DNA of 64,000 nt from Acidimicrobiia bacterium (GTDB lineage Bacteria > Actinomycetota > Acidimicrobiia > Spongiisociales > UBA11373): contig JBBDMM010000012.1 in the NCBI GenBank assembly GCA_040878325.1, forward strand, positions 123,153-187,152, read 5' to 3'. A program made the translations under genes and the position numbers. The notes beneath the pieces were generated by a model. That model made no database searches. It had not been told where the DNA came from and saw nothing but the letters and a program-made list of their open reading frames with translations. This document shows, in pieces, positions 52,821-60,548 of this stretch. How positions within the stretch are numbered: position 1 is the stretch's first letter; each line of letters opens with the position of its first letter.

Positions 52821-54298
52821 CGGGAAATCGCCTCCTCCCTGACAACCAGCCGGTCGTCGAAGGGAACGACCGTCGTTCCGAAGTCTTGCCCGGACTCGTG
52901 ACCCTTGCCGAGAATCAACACCGCATCACCGGCCCTCGCCTCGCCGAGGGCCACCCGGATCGCCTGCCGCCGGTCGATCTCTTCGATCACCCGACCAGGT
53001 CCATCGGCGCCCGCGGCAACCGCCGCCAGGATGGCCGCCGGATCCTCTCGCCGCGGGTTGTCGGAAGTGAGCACCGCGATGTCGGCGTTCGAAGCGGCCC
53101 TGCCCATCAGCGGTCGCTTCTCCTTGTCACGATCCCCACCGGCACCGACGACCGCGATCACGCGACCGCGATCGCCGACGATGTCGCGGGCGGCCGCAAC
53201 CGCCGCGGCGATGCCATCGGGAGTGTGGGCGTAATCCACCACGACGGTGTAGTCGGTCCCGGTGGGAACCAGTTCGAACCTGCCCGGCACCTGCGCAACG
53301 GCGGCGATGCCTGCGACGATGTCGGTCCAGCCGATCCCGAGGTCCTCGGCGCACCCCATGGCGACAAGGGCGTTGGCGACATTGAAGCGACCGGCGAGCG
53401 GCAGGGTCACCGCGGCATCCCCCGCCCGTCCCTGAGCCACAAAACGCGAGCCCTCGAACCCGAGCACGACATCGTGGGCCGTGACGTCTGCAGGCTGGTC
53501 CACCCCGACCCGCGTCATGGGAATCGACAGGGTGCGAGCGAGACGCTGCCCCCAGGGATCGTCCACCCACACCACGGCGGAATCGGCCTGCTCGAATATC
53601 GAGGCCTTGGCGAGAAAGTAGGACTCCATGTCACCGTGGAAGTCGAGGTGGTCTCGTGACAGGTTGGTAAAGGCGGCGACGGCGAACCTCGATCCGGACA
53701 CCCGTCCCAGGGTGAGGGCATGCGAGGACACTTCGACCGCGGCGAGATCGACTCCTGCCTCCACCATGCGAGCGAGAAGCCTCTGGAAATCGGTGGCCTC
53801 GGGCGTGGTCCTCGACACCTGCACCCCTTCTCCGAGGATTCGGGCGCCGACGGTCCCGACGATGGCCGCGGGGATACCCGCCGCAGCCGCGATCGATTCG
53901 AGCAGGTGGGTGACCGTGGTTTTGCCGTTGGTGCCCGTGACGCCAACAAGCCTGAGCCGGGTCGACGGCATCTCGTGGACCTGGGCAGCGAGAAGACCAA
54001 GGACCGCCCTGGTATCGGGCACCACGACCGCCGAGACCCCGACCGCATATCGTTCGTCCTCGACGCACACGGCCGGCGAGCCCGCGGCGGTAGCGGCGTG
54101 GACAAAATCGTGCCCGTCCGCAGAGAATCCTCTGACCGCCACGAACAGGACGCCGGGTCCGGCCTGGTGCGAATCGTGGGTTGCGTCCGTGACGACGACC
54201 GAGCCATCGCCGACCACCGAGCCTCCGACCGCATCGGCCAGCTGGCGCAGTGTCCTCGGCGCTCGAGGCGAGGTTGGCTTCCGCTTCGGCTCACGCAT
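52817..54298 (-). CDS. murE: UDP-N-acetylmuramoyl-tripeptide synthetase (meso-diaminopimelate-adding)
   Basis: Adds the third stem-peptide residue. It has 493 aa; the ATP loop is GVTGTNGKTTVTHL, and VEVSSHALTLGRV and NLSRDHLDFHG are family motifs. The specificity loop reads SDNPRREDP; DNPR marks enzymes that add meso-diaminopimelate rather than lysine, so the wall is probably of the mDAP type. The start overlaps the end of ftsI by 8 bp. Confidence 0.96.
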   Translation of the reverse strand: MREPKRKPTSPRAPRTLRQLADAVGGSVVGDGSVVVTDATHDSHQAGPGVLFVAVRGFSADGHDFVHAATAAGSPAVCVEDERYAVGVSAVVVPDTRAVLGLLAAQVHEMPSTRLRLVGVTGTNGKTTVTHLLESIAAAAGIPAAIVGTVGARILGEGVQVSRTTPEATDFQRLLARMVEAGVDLAAVEVSSHALTLGRVSGSRFAVAAFTNLSRDHLDFHGDMESYFLAKASIFEQADSAVVWVDDPWGQRLARTLSIPMTRVGVDQPADVTAHDVVLGFEGSRFVAQGRAGDAAVTLPLAGRFNVANALVAMGCAEDLGIGWTDIVAGIAAVAQVPGRFELVPTGTDYTVVVDYAHTPDGIAAAVAAARDIVGDRGRVIAVVGAGGDRDKEKRPLMGRAASNADIAVLTSDNPRREDPAAILAAVAAGADGPGRVIEEIDRRQAIRVALGEARAGDAVLILGKGHESGQDFGTTVVPFDDRLVVREEAISR

Positions 54299-55988
54299 CG
54301 GGGGGCACCCCGAGCTGGTTCAGGGCGGCGAGCATCACTTCGGAGAAGATCGGGGCTGCGCCCTGGCCGCCGCTGGCATATTCGACCGGGCCGTCGAGCA
54401 CGACCACGACGACGACGCGGGGAGAGTCGATGGGTGCCATTCCGATGAAGCTCGCCACGACCTCTTCCTCGCTGTACGACTGTGTCTCCGAGAGGTACTT
54501 CTCGGTCGTGCCGGTCTTCCCGCCCACACGGTATCCCGGTACCACGGCGAGCGAACCGGTCCCCTGCTCGACAACGGCATGGAGCATCGCCCGCACCTGG
54601 CGCGCAGTGCGGGGGGAGATGACCTGACGCTCCGTTGCTTCGACGGCCTGTCGGATTCCGGAACCGTCGAGGATCTCGCGGACGAGGTGTGGCTGCACCC
54701 ACACTCCGTCGTTGGCGATGGTGGCGTAGACCATGGCCATCTGCAGCGGAGTCACCGACACGTGATAGCCGATCGAGGTGCCGGCGAGACAGGTGGTGAG
54801 ACACCACTCCTCCGACGGGCGGAGCACTCCGGACGCCTCTCCGGGAAAGTCGATGCCGGTGCGGGCGCCCTGGCCGAACTGATGCATGATCGCGTGCAGT
54901 TGGCTGGCCCCGATCAGGTCGCCGAGGAGGATCGTGCCCAGGTTCGACGAGTACGTGACGATCTCGGTGACGGAGAGCCGCGAGGGATGCTCGGTGAAAT
55001 CTTCGAAGACCGTGTCCTGGATCTCGATTTGCTCCGGTATGTCGAAGCGAGTCCCCGGGTTCACCAGGCCCGACTCGAGCGCTCCCGACACGGTGACAGC
55101 CTTCTGGGTCGACCCCGGCTCGAAGACATCGGTGACCGCCCGGTTGCGGATCGCATCCCCCGGCACCTCGGCACGCGCATTCGGGTCGTAGCTCGGCAGA
55201 TTCACCATGGCGATCACCTCGCCGTTCGTCGGATCGATCACCACGATCGAGCCCGAGGTGGCACCGGTGCGCTCCAGCCCACGAGCGAGTGCCCGTTCGG
55301 CCGCGTACTGGATCTCGACTTTGATCGTGGTCACCAGGTCGCTCCCCTGCACCGCCGGCTTCACCTGGTACTCGCCCTGGGGGATCACCAGCCCGGCGGG
55401 ATCGCGCTCGACCAGCAGCTCTCCGGGGATGCCGGAGAGTGCCTCGTCGTATTGGAGTTCGAGGCCCTCGAGCCCAACATTGTCGGCCGAACGCACGAAT
55501 CCCACCACGTGGACCGCGAGCCCATCGGTCGGGTAGACCCGCTTCGGTTCCGTGAGGAAGTAGACACCGGGAATGTCAGCCTCCCGAATCGGCTCGACGT
55601 CCTCGGGATCCATCTGCCGGGCGAGATAGACAAAGGCAGTACCGCTGGTGAGATCCCTCGCGACCTCTCGGACCTTGCGGTCGAGGAGCGGGGCCAGTTG
55701 GAGGGCGGCGGCTTCGGGATCGGCCATCTCACGCGGGTTGGCGTACACGCTCACCGAGTCGATCGTGACCGCGAGTTCCCGCCCGTCGCGGTCGAAAATG
55801 GTGCCACGGTCGGCCGGGAGTGTCTTCAGTTGGAGGCGTTGGTCGAGTCCGCGGGCGGCGAACTCGTCGGCCCGGGCGCCCTGGACCACTGTGAGCCGAT
55901 AGCCGACGATCGTCCACGCCAGCACGAGCAAGAATCCGACCGTGGCCAGTCGGCGGTTGCTGGTGGCGCGGCGCGGCCGCTGGTCCAT
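54291..55988 (-). CDS. ftsI: Septal penicillin-binding protein 3 (FtsI)
   Basis: The septal transpeptidase and FtsW partner, 565 aa. A basic N-terminus is followed by one membrane anchor (about 14-32). The class B dimerisation domain opens with PADRGTIFDRDGRELA. The transpeptidase active site has the S-x-x-K box in FEPGSTQKAV, the S-x-N box in TYSSNLGT and the K-T-G box in VGGKTGTTEKY. It is about the usual length. It lies 88 bp after the ftsL-like gene and overlaps murE. Confidence 0.97.
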   Translation of the reverse strand: MDQRPRRATSNRRLATVGFLLVLAWTIVGYRLTVVQGARADEFAARGLDQRLQLKTLPADRGTIFDRDGRELAVTIDSVSVYANPREMADPEAAALQLAPLLDRKVREVARDLTSGTAFVYLARQMDPEDVEPIREADIPGVYFLTEPKRVYPTDGLAVHVVGFVRSADNVGLEGLELQYDEALSGIPGELLVERDPAGLVIPQGEYQVKPAVQGSDLVTTIKVEIQYAAERALARGLERTGATSGSIVVIDPTNGEVIAMVNLPSYDPNARAEVPGDAIRNRAVTDVFEPGSTQKAVTVSGALESGLVNPGTRFDIPEQIEIQDTVFEDFTEHPSRLSVTEIVTYSSNLGTILLGDLIGASQLHAIMHQFGQGARTGIDFPGEASGVLRPSEEWCLTTCLAGTSIGYHVSVTPLQMAMVYATIANDGVWVQPHLVREILDGSGIRQAVEATERQVISPRTARQVRAMLHAVVEQGTGSLAVVPGYRVGGKTGTTEKYLSETQSYSEEEVVASFIGMAPIDSPRVVVVVVLDGPVEYASGGQGAAPIFSEVMLAALNQLGVPPDA

Positions 55989-56076
55989 TGGTCCTCCTCG
56001 TTTCCCCGGCCTTGCGGCCGCCCGCCTCTCCGGCAGAACGGGGTCTTCGCCCTGCCGCTCCGAGCCGAACCCGTAC

Positions 56077-56496
56077 TCAGGGCTCGGCGCTGGCGCTCAG
56101 CAGCGCCTTCAAGTCGATCCACCGATCCTCGATGCCCGGCCCGGGACCGCCCAGGCCGGGCACCTCAATCGTGAGGATCCGATCGGGGTACACCATCCCC
56201 ATCTCCGCGGCGATCGTCGCGATCCGCGCTGCCGACTGCAGCTCGGTCACCTGAAGCCGAAGCTCCCAGTAGCGCGCTTCCTCGGCTGCGATACGGACCT
56301 CGTAGTCCTCCAGGACGAACGCCGCGCGGTCGAGCGCGATCCGCGACGACACCAGCAGCAGGAACATCGCCGACAGCGCAATCGCCAGCCCGATCCAGCC
56401 CCCGATCCGCCGACGGCGGGTCGTCGGCCCGATGACCACGTGAAAGCCGCGGGGGCGAGGGAGGGGAAATCCGGTGGGAGCCGAGCGGGAGACCAT
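56077..56496 (-). CDS. ftsL: FtsL-like cell-division protein
   Basis: A 139-aa bitopic protein recognised mainly by position between rsmH and ftsI. It has a basic cytoplasmic segment, one membrane helix (GWIGLAIALSAMFLLLVSSR, about 32-51) and an extracytoplasmic coiled coil (EDYEVRIAAEEARYWELRLQ). The terminal MGMVYPDRILTIEVPG is an FtsL-like end. Its ATG shares one base with the rsmH stop (TGATG). Sequence conservation of FtsL is always low, so the name rests on layout and context. Confidence 0.82.
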   Translation of the reverse strand: MVSRSAPTGFPLPRPRGFHVVIGPTTRRRRIGGWIGLAIALSAMFLLLVSSRIALDRAAFVLEDYEVRIAAEEARYWELRLQVTELQSAARIATIAAEMGMVYPDRILTIEVPGLGGPGPGIEDRWIDLKALLSASAEP

Positions 56497-57401
56497 CAGA
56501 TCCGCTCCGCGACCCGCAGCCGCGCGCTGCGCGCCCGGGGATTGGCGGTGATCTCGGTGTCGGTCGGAAGTTCGGGGCGGCGGGTCAAGATCCGCAGCTC
56601 GGCGATCTGGTCGCACACGCACACCGGAAACTCCGGAGGGCAGACACAGTCACGCGCGCCGGCGACGAAACGCTGCTTGACGATGCGATCCTCGAGCGAT
56701 TGGTAGGAGATCACGACGATCCGACCTCCAGGTCGCAACAGCCGCAGGGCGAGGTCGAGGCCATCGGCAAGTGCCTCCAGCTCGTCATTGACTGCGATGC
56801 GGATCGCCTGAAAAGTTCGGCGGGCAGGATGCGGCCGGTCGCGGGGCCCAGGCGGCACGGCCCCGGCGACCGCGTCGGCGAGATGCGCCGTGTCGCGGAT
56901 CGGTCGATTGCGGACGATCGCCCTGACGATGCGTTTGGCGAAGCGCTCTTCGCCGAACTGGCGGAGGATCCGGACCAGTTCGGCTTCATCCCAGCGGTTG
57001 ACGACATCGTCGGCGCTCCATGGGGCGTGCGGGCCCATCCGCATGTCGAGAGGGCCAGGCCGTTGATAGGAGAACCCTCGCTCCCCCACGTCGAGCTGAT
57101 GCGAGGAGACCCCGAGGTCGAAGACGGCTGCAGCGAGATCATCGATGCCCTCCAGGTCCAGCGGCCGATCCAGCGAACGGAAGTCGGCGAGATGGAACGA
57201 AAGGCGGGGATGAGGCTGGGTCGGGCGCGCTGCCGGGTCGCGATCGAGCGCGACCACTCGTGACCCCGGTAGCGCCTCGAGGATTGCCGCCGAGTGCCCT
57301 CCGCCGCCGTAGGTCGCGTCGAGGATCACTCCCCCGTCGAGCGGTCGCAGCCAATGGACCACCCGATCGACCATTACCGGAATGTGATAGGCACGGTCCA
57401 C
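56496..57401 (-). CDS. rsmH: 16S rRNA (cytosine-1402-N4)-methyltransferase
   Basis: Methylates C1402 in the 16S rRNA decoding centre using S-adenosylmethionine. The 301-aa protein starts at GTG 57401 (MDRAYHIPVM), with the SAM loop LDATYGGGGHS and the motifs DLGVSSHQLD, GFSYQRPGPLDMRM and VISYQSLEDRIVKQ. Cysteines CVCPPEFPVCVC near the C-terminus might bind a metal and are common in the actinobacterial forms. It follows mraZ after 100 bp. Confidence 0.96.
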   Translation of the reverse strand: MDRAYHIPVMVDRVVHWLRPLDGGVILDATYGGGGHSAAILEALPGSRVVALDRDPAARPTQPHPRLSFHLADFRSLDRPLDLEGIDDLAAAVFDLGVSSHQLDVGERGFSYQRPGPLDMRMGPHAPWSADDVVNRWDEAELVRILRQFGEERFAKRIVRAIVRNRPIRDTAHLADAVAGAVPPGPRDRPHPARRTFQAIRIAVNDELEALADGLDLALRLLRPGGRIVVISYQSLEDRIVKQRFVAGARDCVCPPEFPVCVCDQIAELRILTRRPELPTDTEITANPRARSARLRVAERI

Positions 57402-57501
57402 GGTCAGCCCTCCAGAGCGCTGGCGTCAATATGGAAGCGGGCGGAGTAAGGGGCTTTCCACGTGACATCCGGAGGGCTGACCCTGAGCCGTACCTCATCA
57501 T

Positions 57502-57933
57502 TCAGATTCCTTCCTCGCTGAGAGACTCCTCGATTCCCGAGTAGAGGTCGTCGGCCTCGTGCGAGACAGACTCCCACTGCGCCGTGTCCCAGATCTCCAC
57601 GCGATCCGCCACCCCGAGGACGACGACGTCCTTGTCGAGAGCGGCGTAGGTGCGGAGGGGCTGGGGGATCTGCACCCGGCCCTGCTTGTCCATCTGCTGG
57701 TCGGTGGCCGACCCGAAGAACGACCGCGCGTAGTTCCGGTTGCGGTGGTTGGTCCGTGGCAGTCGGTTGATCCGCGCCACCTCTTCCTCCCATCGGTCCA
57801 TCGGGAATACGTAGAGACACCGCTCCTGGCCCTTGGTGACGACCAGGCCCCGCGACAGGCGATCGCGAAAACGGGCGGGCATGACCACCCTCCCCTTGTC
57901 GTCCACGCTGTGCTGGTACTCGCCGAGGAACAC
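57502..57933 (-). CDS. mraZ: Transcriptional regulator MraZ
   Basis: A 143-aa protein with two SpoVT-AbrB DNA-binding repeats: the first opens FLGEYQHSVDDKGRVVMPARF and the second MDKQGRVQIPQPLRTY (quoted in part: DDKGRVVMPARF). MraZ binds tandem TGGG boxes ahead of its own gene and represses or tunes the division operon. It starts at GTG with a GGAG site. The matching operator is found at 58041-58087. Confidence 0.95.
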   Translation of the reverse strand: MFLGEYQHSVDDKGRVVMPARFRDRLSRGLVVTKGQERCLYVFPMDRWEEEVARINRLPRTNHRNRNYARSFFGSATDQQMDKQGRVQIPQPLRTYAALDKDVVVLGVADRVEIWDTAQWESVSHEADDLYSGIEESLSEEGI

Positions 57934-58040
57934 TCGGTTTCTCCGTCCTTCGCACCGTCATCGCCTCGCTTCCGAGGGCGCTGGGCTGACCGGGCAAGGA
58001 ACAAGTCGTGCTCCGCTTCGGAGATCGACTTGTTCCCGTT

Positions 58041-58087
58041 CTCCACGTTGTCCCACTTTGGACCACTCTAACCCACTTGTCAACCCA
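58041..58087 (-). promoter_or_regulatory. MraZ operator (TGG boxes) and dcw promoter
   Basis: On the minus strand TGGGT, TGGTC, TGGGA and TGGAG start exactly 10 nt apart (plus-strand 58071-75, 58061-65, 58051-55, 58041-45). A fifth TGGGT at 58083-87 is offset by 12. Ten-nt phasing places the boxes on one helical face, as expected for the ring-shaped MraZ. TTGACA (58078-58083) with CAAAGT 17 nt further is a candidate -35/-10 pair within the boxes. The transcript leader to the GTG would be about 110 nt. Confidence 0.8.
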
Positions 58088-58175
58088 TTTGTGACACTTC
58101 GGGGCCAATTCGAACCCCCCGGGGGATATCCGGTGGGACGAGCCGGCGCCCCGGCGTCGCCCCGACCGGCGCATC

Positions 58176-58181
58176 TAGCCT
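58176..58181 (+). promoter_or_regulatory. -10 element for the leaderless SDR gene
   Basis: TAGCCT lies 6 nt before the ATG at 58188, with no ribosome-binding site between them. Confidence 0.5.
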
Positions 58182-58187
58182 GGTCGC

Positions 58188-58913
58188 ATGCTGCAGGGTC
58201 GCAACATCCTGGTTACCGGCGCGTCGAGCGGAATCGGGCGCGGGTTGGCGCTCGAATACGCCGTCAACGGCGCCCGGGTGTGGGCGGTGGGGCGCCGTTC
58301 CGCGCCCCTCGAGCGGGTGGCGGAGGAGGCGTCGGGACTGATCACCCCATTGGCCGTCGACCTCACCACCCTTGGCGGCCGGCGGGCGGTCGCCACCGCC
58401 ATCGAGCACGACGGCGGCCGCCTCGATGTCGCAGTCCACGCCGCCGGGCTACTGGGCCCGGTCGGGATCGATCTCGCCCAGTACCCCGAGGACGAATGGC
58501 GCGCGGTGTTCGAGATCAACGTCACCGCAGTGCACCTGTTGCACCAGGACCTCCAGCGTCACCTCGACCGCGGGGTGGCCCCGGCCGTGATCGGGTTGGC
58601 GTCCACGGTCGGACGCAAGCCGCGGGCGGGCTGGGGGATGTATGCCGTCTCCAAGCATGCGCTCGAGGGATGGCTGGGCACACTCGCCGCAGAGTGGCCG
58701 GCCGGCCGGGTCTACTCGGTGAACCCGGGCGGGACCCGCACCCCGATGCGGGCAGAGGCGCGCCCGGACGAGGATCCGGCGACCGTCCCCGCCCCCGGGG
58801 AGATCGCCCCACTGTTCCTCCGCCTCGCCCACCCGGCGGCACCGGAGCCCTCGGGATCGATTCTCGAAGCCCGGGACTGGATTGGACACGACCCGTGGGA
58901 GGGCCTCGGCTGA
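58188..58913 (+). CDS. Short-chain dehydrogenase/reductase
   Basis: A 241-aa classical SDR. The cofactor loop is LVTGASSGIGRG, with RRSAP after strand 2 suggesting NADP(H) preference. The catalytic Ser is in GLASTVGRKP, and Tyr-x-x-x-Lys is in YAVSKHALEG. The substrate cannot be assigned from sequence. It diverges from mraZ and starts from its own promoter; it is not part of the division operon. Confidence 0.9.
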   Translation: MLQGRNILVTGASSGIGRGLALEYAVNGARVWAVGRRSAPLERVAEEASGLITPLAVDLTTLGGRRAVATAIEHDGGRLDVAVHAAGLLGPVGIDLAQYPEDEWRAVFEINVTAVHLLHQDLQRHLDRGVAPAVIGLASTVGRKPRAGWGMYAVSKHALEGWLGTLAAEWPAGRVYSVNPGGTRTPMRAEARPDEDPATVPAPGEIAPLFLRLAHPAAPEPSGSILEARDWIGHDPWEGLG

Positions 58914-58921
58914 GACGGCTC

Positions 58922-59437
58922 TCAGTCCGCCGCCGCCGAGGCTTCGGCGGTGTCGGCGGTGATGATGTGGATCATGACGTCACCATCCGGGAGGATCCCG
59001 GGTGGGTCGATGCGATGGGCTCCGATCGATCGAGCGTGCTCCCCCACCCGCTCCAGGACGTCGCGAATGATCATCCGGCTGGGACCGGGCCCCTCCGCTG
59101 CATCGAGGAGTGGCACATCGGCTGGGTCCGTGGAGATCACCCGAACCCCGCGTCCCCGCAGATCCCACAGCATGATCTCCTGGACGATCTGGTCGGAAGA
59201 CAGCACCGACACCCCCGGCACGATCACGGCGTCGGCGGCGCCCGAAGCGATCACCCCCAGCAGCCCGAGATAGCCGTCACGGCCGAGCGCCTCGCCGGCT
59301 ACCCGGGCGTCGAGGCAGACGGCCACGATGGACAGCCCATGCTCGAGCGCATGGCGGCGGATCGCCTCTTGTTGCTCGAATGCCGAGTGTCCCGCCGACG
59401 GGTCGGCGGACTCGCGCACATACCCGACGACGCGCAC
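58922..59437 (-). CDS. Serine-recombinase-like (resolvase N-terminal domain) protein, probably inactive
   Basis: A 171-aa protein from GTG 59437; GAGGAGG lies 4 nt upstream, inside the longer frame from 59452, which decides the start. VRVVGYVRESADPS resembles the resolvase opening with its nucleophilic Ser, and HSAFEQQEAIRRHA the following helix. The segment that normally carries the catalytic arginines (LDRLSR) reads VPGVSVLSSDQ. There is no DNA-binding helix-turn-helix; instead an ordinary alpha/beta tail ends in an acidic stretch. Recombination activity is unlikely. A retained regulatory role is a guess. Confidence 0.7.
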   Translation of the reverse strand: MRVVGYVRESADPSAGHSAFEQQEAIRRHALEHGLSIVAVCLDARVAGEALGRDGYLGLLGVIASGAADAVIVPGVSVLSSDQIVQEIMLWDLRGRGVRVISTDPADVPLLDAAEGPGPSRMIIRDVLERVGEHARSIGAHRIDPPGILPDGDVMIHIITADTAEASAAAD

Positions 59438-59510
59438 AGAACCTCCTCGCACCAGAGGCTACCACTACGGAACGTGCGTTATTAGGTCACGGATAGTGCT
59501 CGTAGCCAGG

Positions 59511-59614
59511 CCCCTGCTCCAGCCCCAGCCACGGCCAGAAGCGCGGAACATCTCTCATGCCGACCTCGCTGGAGCCGGAGCCGGATTGGCTGGAGCCGGA
59601 GCCGGAGCCGGGGC
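59511..59614. repeat. GGAGCC hexad array after the HNH gene
   Basis: The right arm (59569-59614) is a run of GGAGCC units (with a GATTGG interruption). The left arm (59511-59538, CCCCTGCTCCAGCCCCAGCC) is partly complementary. The period is six here, not seven, but the placement behind a minus-strand gene is the same as for the heptad hairpins. Confidence 0.6.
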
Positions 59615-59625
59615 TTGGGGGCCCC

Positions 59626-59648
59626 GTCTGAGCCGCCTCGGCTCAGAC
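59626..59648 (-). terminator. Perfect 10-bp hairpin at the HNH stop codon
   Basis: GTCTGAGCCG and CGGCTCAGAC pair perfectly around a 3-nt loop. The HNH stop codon (59643-59645) lies in the stem. No U-tract follows; a C/G-rich tail does. It is likely a transcript end or an RNA-stabilising stem, not a canonical intrinsic terminator. Confidence 0.55.
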
Positions 59649-60143
59649 TGCGGCCCCGAGATAGGCATGCCATGAGGGATGCGGCGGGGACCCGAGGCCA
59701 ACCAATAGCCAGCCGTGCTCGCGGGGGGCACCGGGGGCGCCCCCCAGGCTCATTCCTGCTTCGTGGGGAGTCCGGTCACCCTTACGGGTGTTGCACCGGC
59801 GGCAGGCGGCGACGACGTTCTCCCAGGTATGGGTGCCGCCCCGGGACCGGGGCATCACGTGGTCGAGGTTCTCGGCGCCGTGACCGCAGTACTGGCAGGT
59901 GTGCAGATCACGGGCGAACACCGCGCGGCGATTCAAAGGGACCCTCCGCCGGTACGGCACCCGCACGTACCTGCGAAGCCGGATGACGGTAGGCACCTCC
60001 ACCTCGAGATGCTCCGACCGCCACACCTGGTTCTGCGAGTGGATCAGCTCGGCCTTCTCTCGCACCACCAGGACGACGGCGCGCCGCGCCGACACCACCG
60101 AAAGTGGCTCGAATGACGCGTTCAGGACGAGCGCTTGAGCCAT
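59643..60143 (-). CDS. HNH endonuclease family protein
   Basis: A 166-aa protein. The N-terminal part (ALVLNASFEPLSVVSARRAV) is the conserved lead-in of a chromosomal actinobacterial and cyanobacterial HNH family. The HNH domain (about 80-130) has CQYCG, LDHVMPRSRGG, WENVVAAC and CRRCNTRKG, so the His-Asn-His triad and a four-Cys zinc site are complete. The last 35 residues are Gly/Pro-rich and variable. These stand-alone proteins are not part of mobile introns, and their target is unknown. TATCGT 10 nt before the ATG may be its -10 box. Confidence 0.9.
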   Translation of the reverse strand: MAQALVLNASFEPLSVVSARRAVVLVVREKAELIHSQNQVWRSEHLEVEVPTVIRLRRYVRVPYRRRVPLNRRAVFARDLHTCQYCGHGAENLDHVMPRSRGGTHTWENVVAACRRCNTRKGDRTPHEAGMSLGGAPGAPREHGWLLVGLGSPPHPSWHAYLGAAV

Positions 60144-60197
60144 GCGACGCGCGACGATAGGCGAGCCGCGGACGGCATGCAGCGGGCAGCGACCCGC

Positions 60198-60512
60198 CTA
60201 GTCCCCTTCGACCGAGTGCTTCCGCAGCACGTCGCGTTCGCCGGCCATGCGGCGGCGCCGACGGCGCCACGATCGCCACAGCCAGCCGAGCACCTTGCCG
60301 CCTACCAGCCCTGCCACGAAGGTGGCGCTCAGCACCAGCCACTGGGGCGCGCTCCACTCATAGTTGGCCCAAGCCAGGGTGGCGGTGTCGGTATTCGAGA
60401 CGATGAGGATCACGATTGGGGTCAGGATCACAACCAGGAGGATCAAGGGCCCGAACCATCGTCTGGGCTCTTCGACTGTCTGCTGCTGCGTGTCCGGTCG
60501 ATCGTTGGTCAT
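60198..60512 (-). CDS. LapA/DUF1049-like membrane protein
   Basis: A 104-aa protein with two membrane helices (GPLILLVVILTPIVILIVSN and APQWLVLSATFVAGLVGG) joined by TDTATLAWANYEWS, followed by a strongly basic tail (RSWRRRRRRM). This is the lipopolysaccharide-assembly-protein-A domain layout, common in actinobacteria that have no LPS; its function there is unknown. TATCAT lies 6 nt before the ATG, hence probably leaderless. Confidence 0.82.
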   Translation of the reverse strand: MTNDRPDTQQQTVEEPRRWFGPLILLVVILTPIVILIVSNTDTATLAWANYEWSAPQWLVLSATFVAGLVGGKVLGWLWRSWRRRRRRMAGERDVLRKHSVEGD

Positions 60513-60518
60513 CCGCCG

Positions 60519-60524
60519 ATGATA
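60519..60524 (-). promoter_or_regulatory. -10 element for the leaderless LapA-like gene
   Basis: TATCAT on the minus strand lies 6 nt before the ATG at 60512. Confidence 0.5.
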
Positions 60525-60548
60525 CGGATGTTGGAGCCGGGTTGGGGC

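Noticed and set aside
58922-59437. Remnant of a mobile element (resolvase)
   Set aside because: No inverted repeats, no att-like duplications and no other element genes; neighbours are ordinary chromosomal genes.
59643-60143. HNH protein as part of a group II intron or restriction system
   Set aside because: No reverse transcriptase, intron RNA structure or methyltransferase nearby. It matches a stand-alone chromosomal family.
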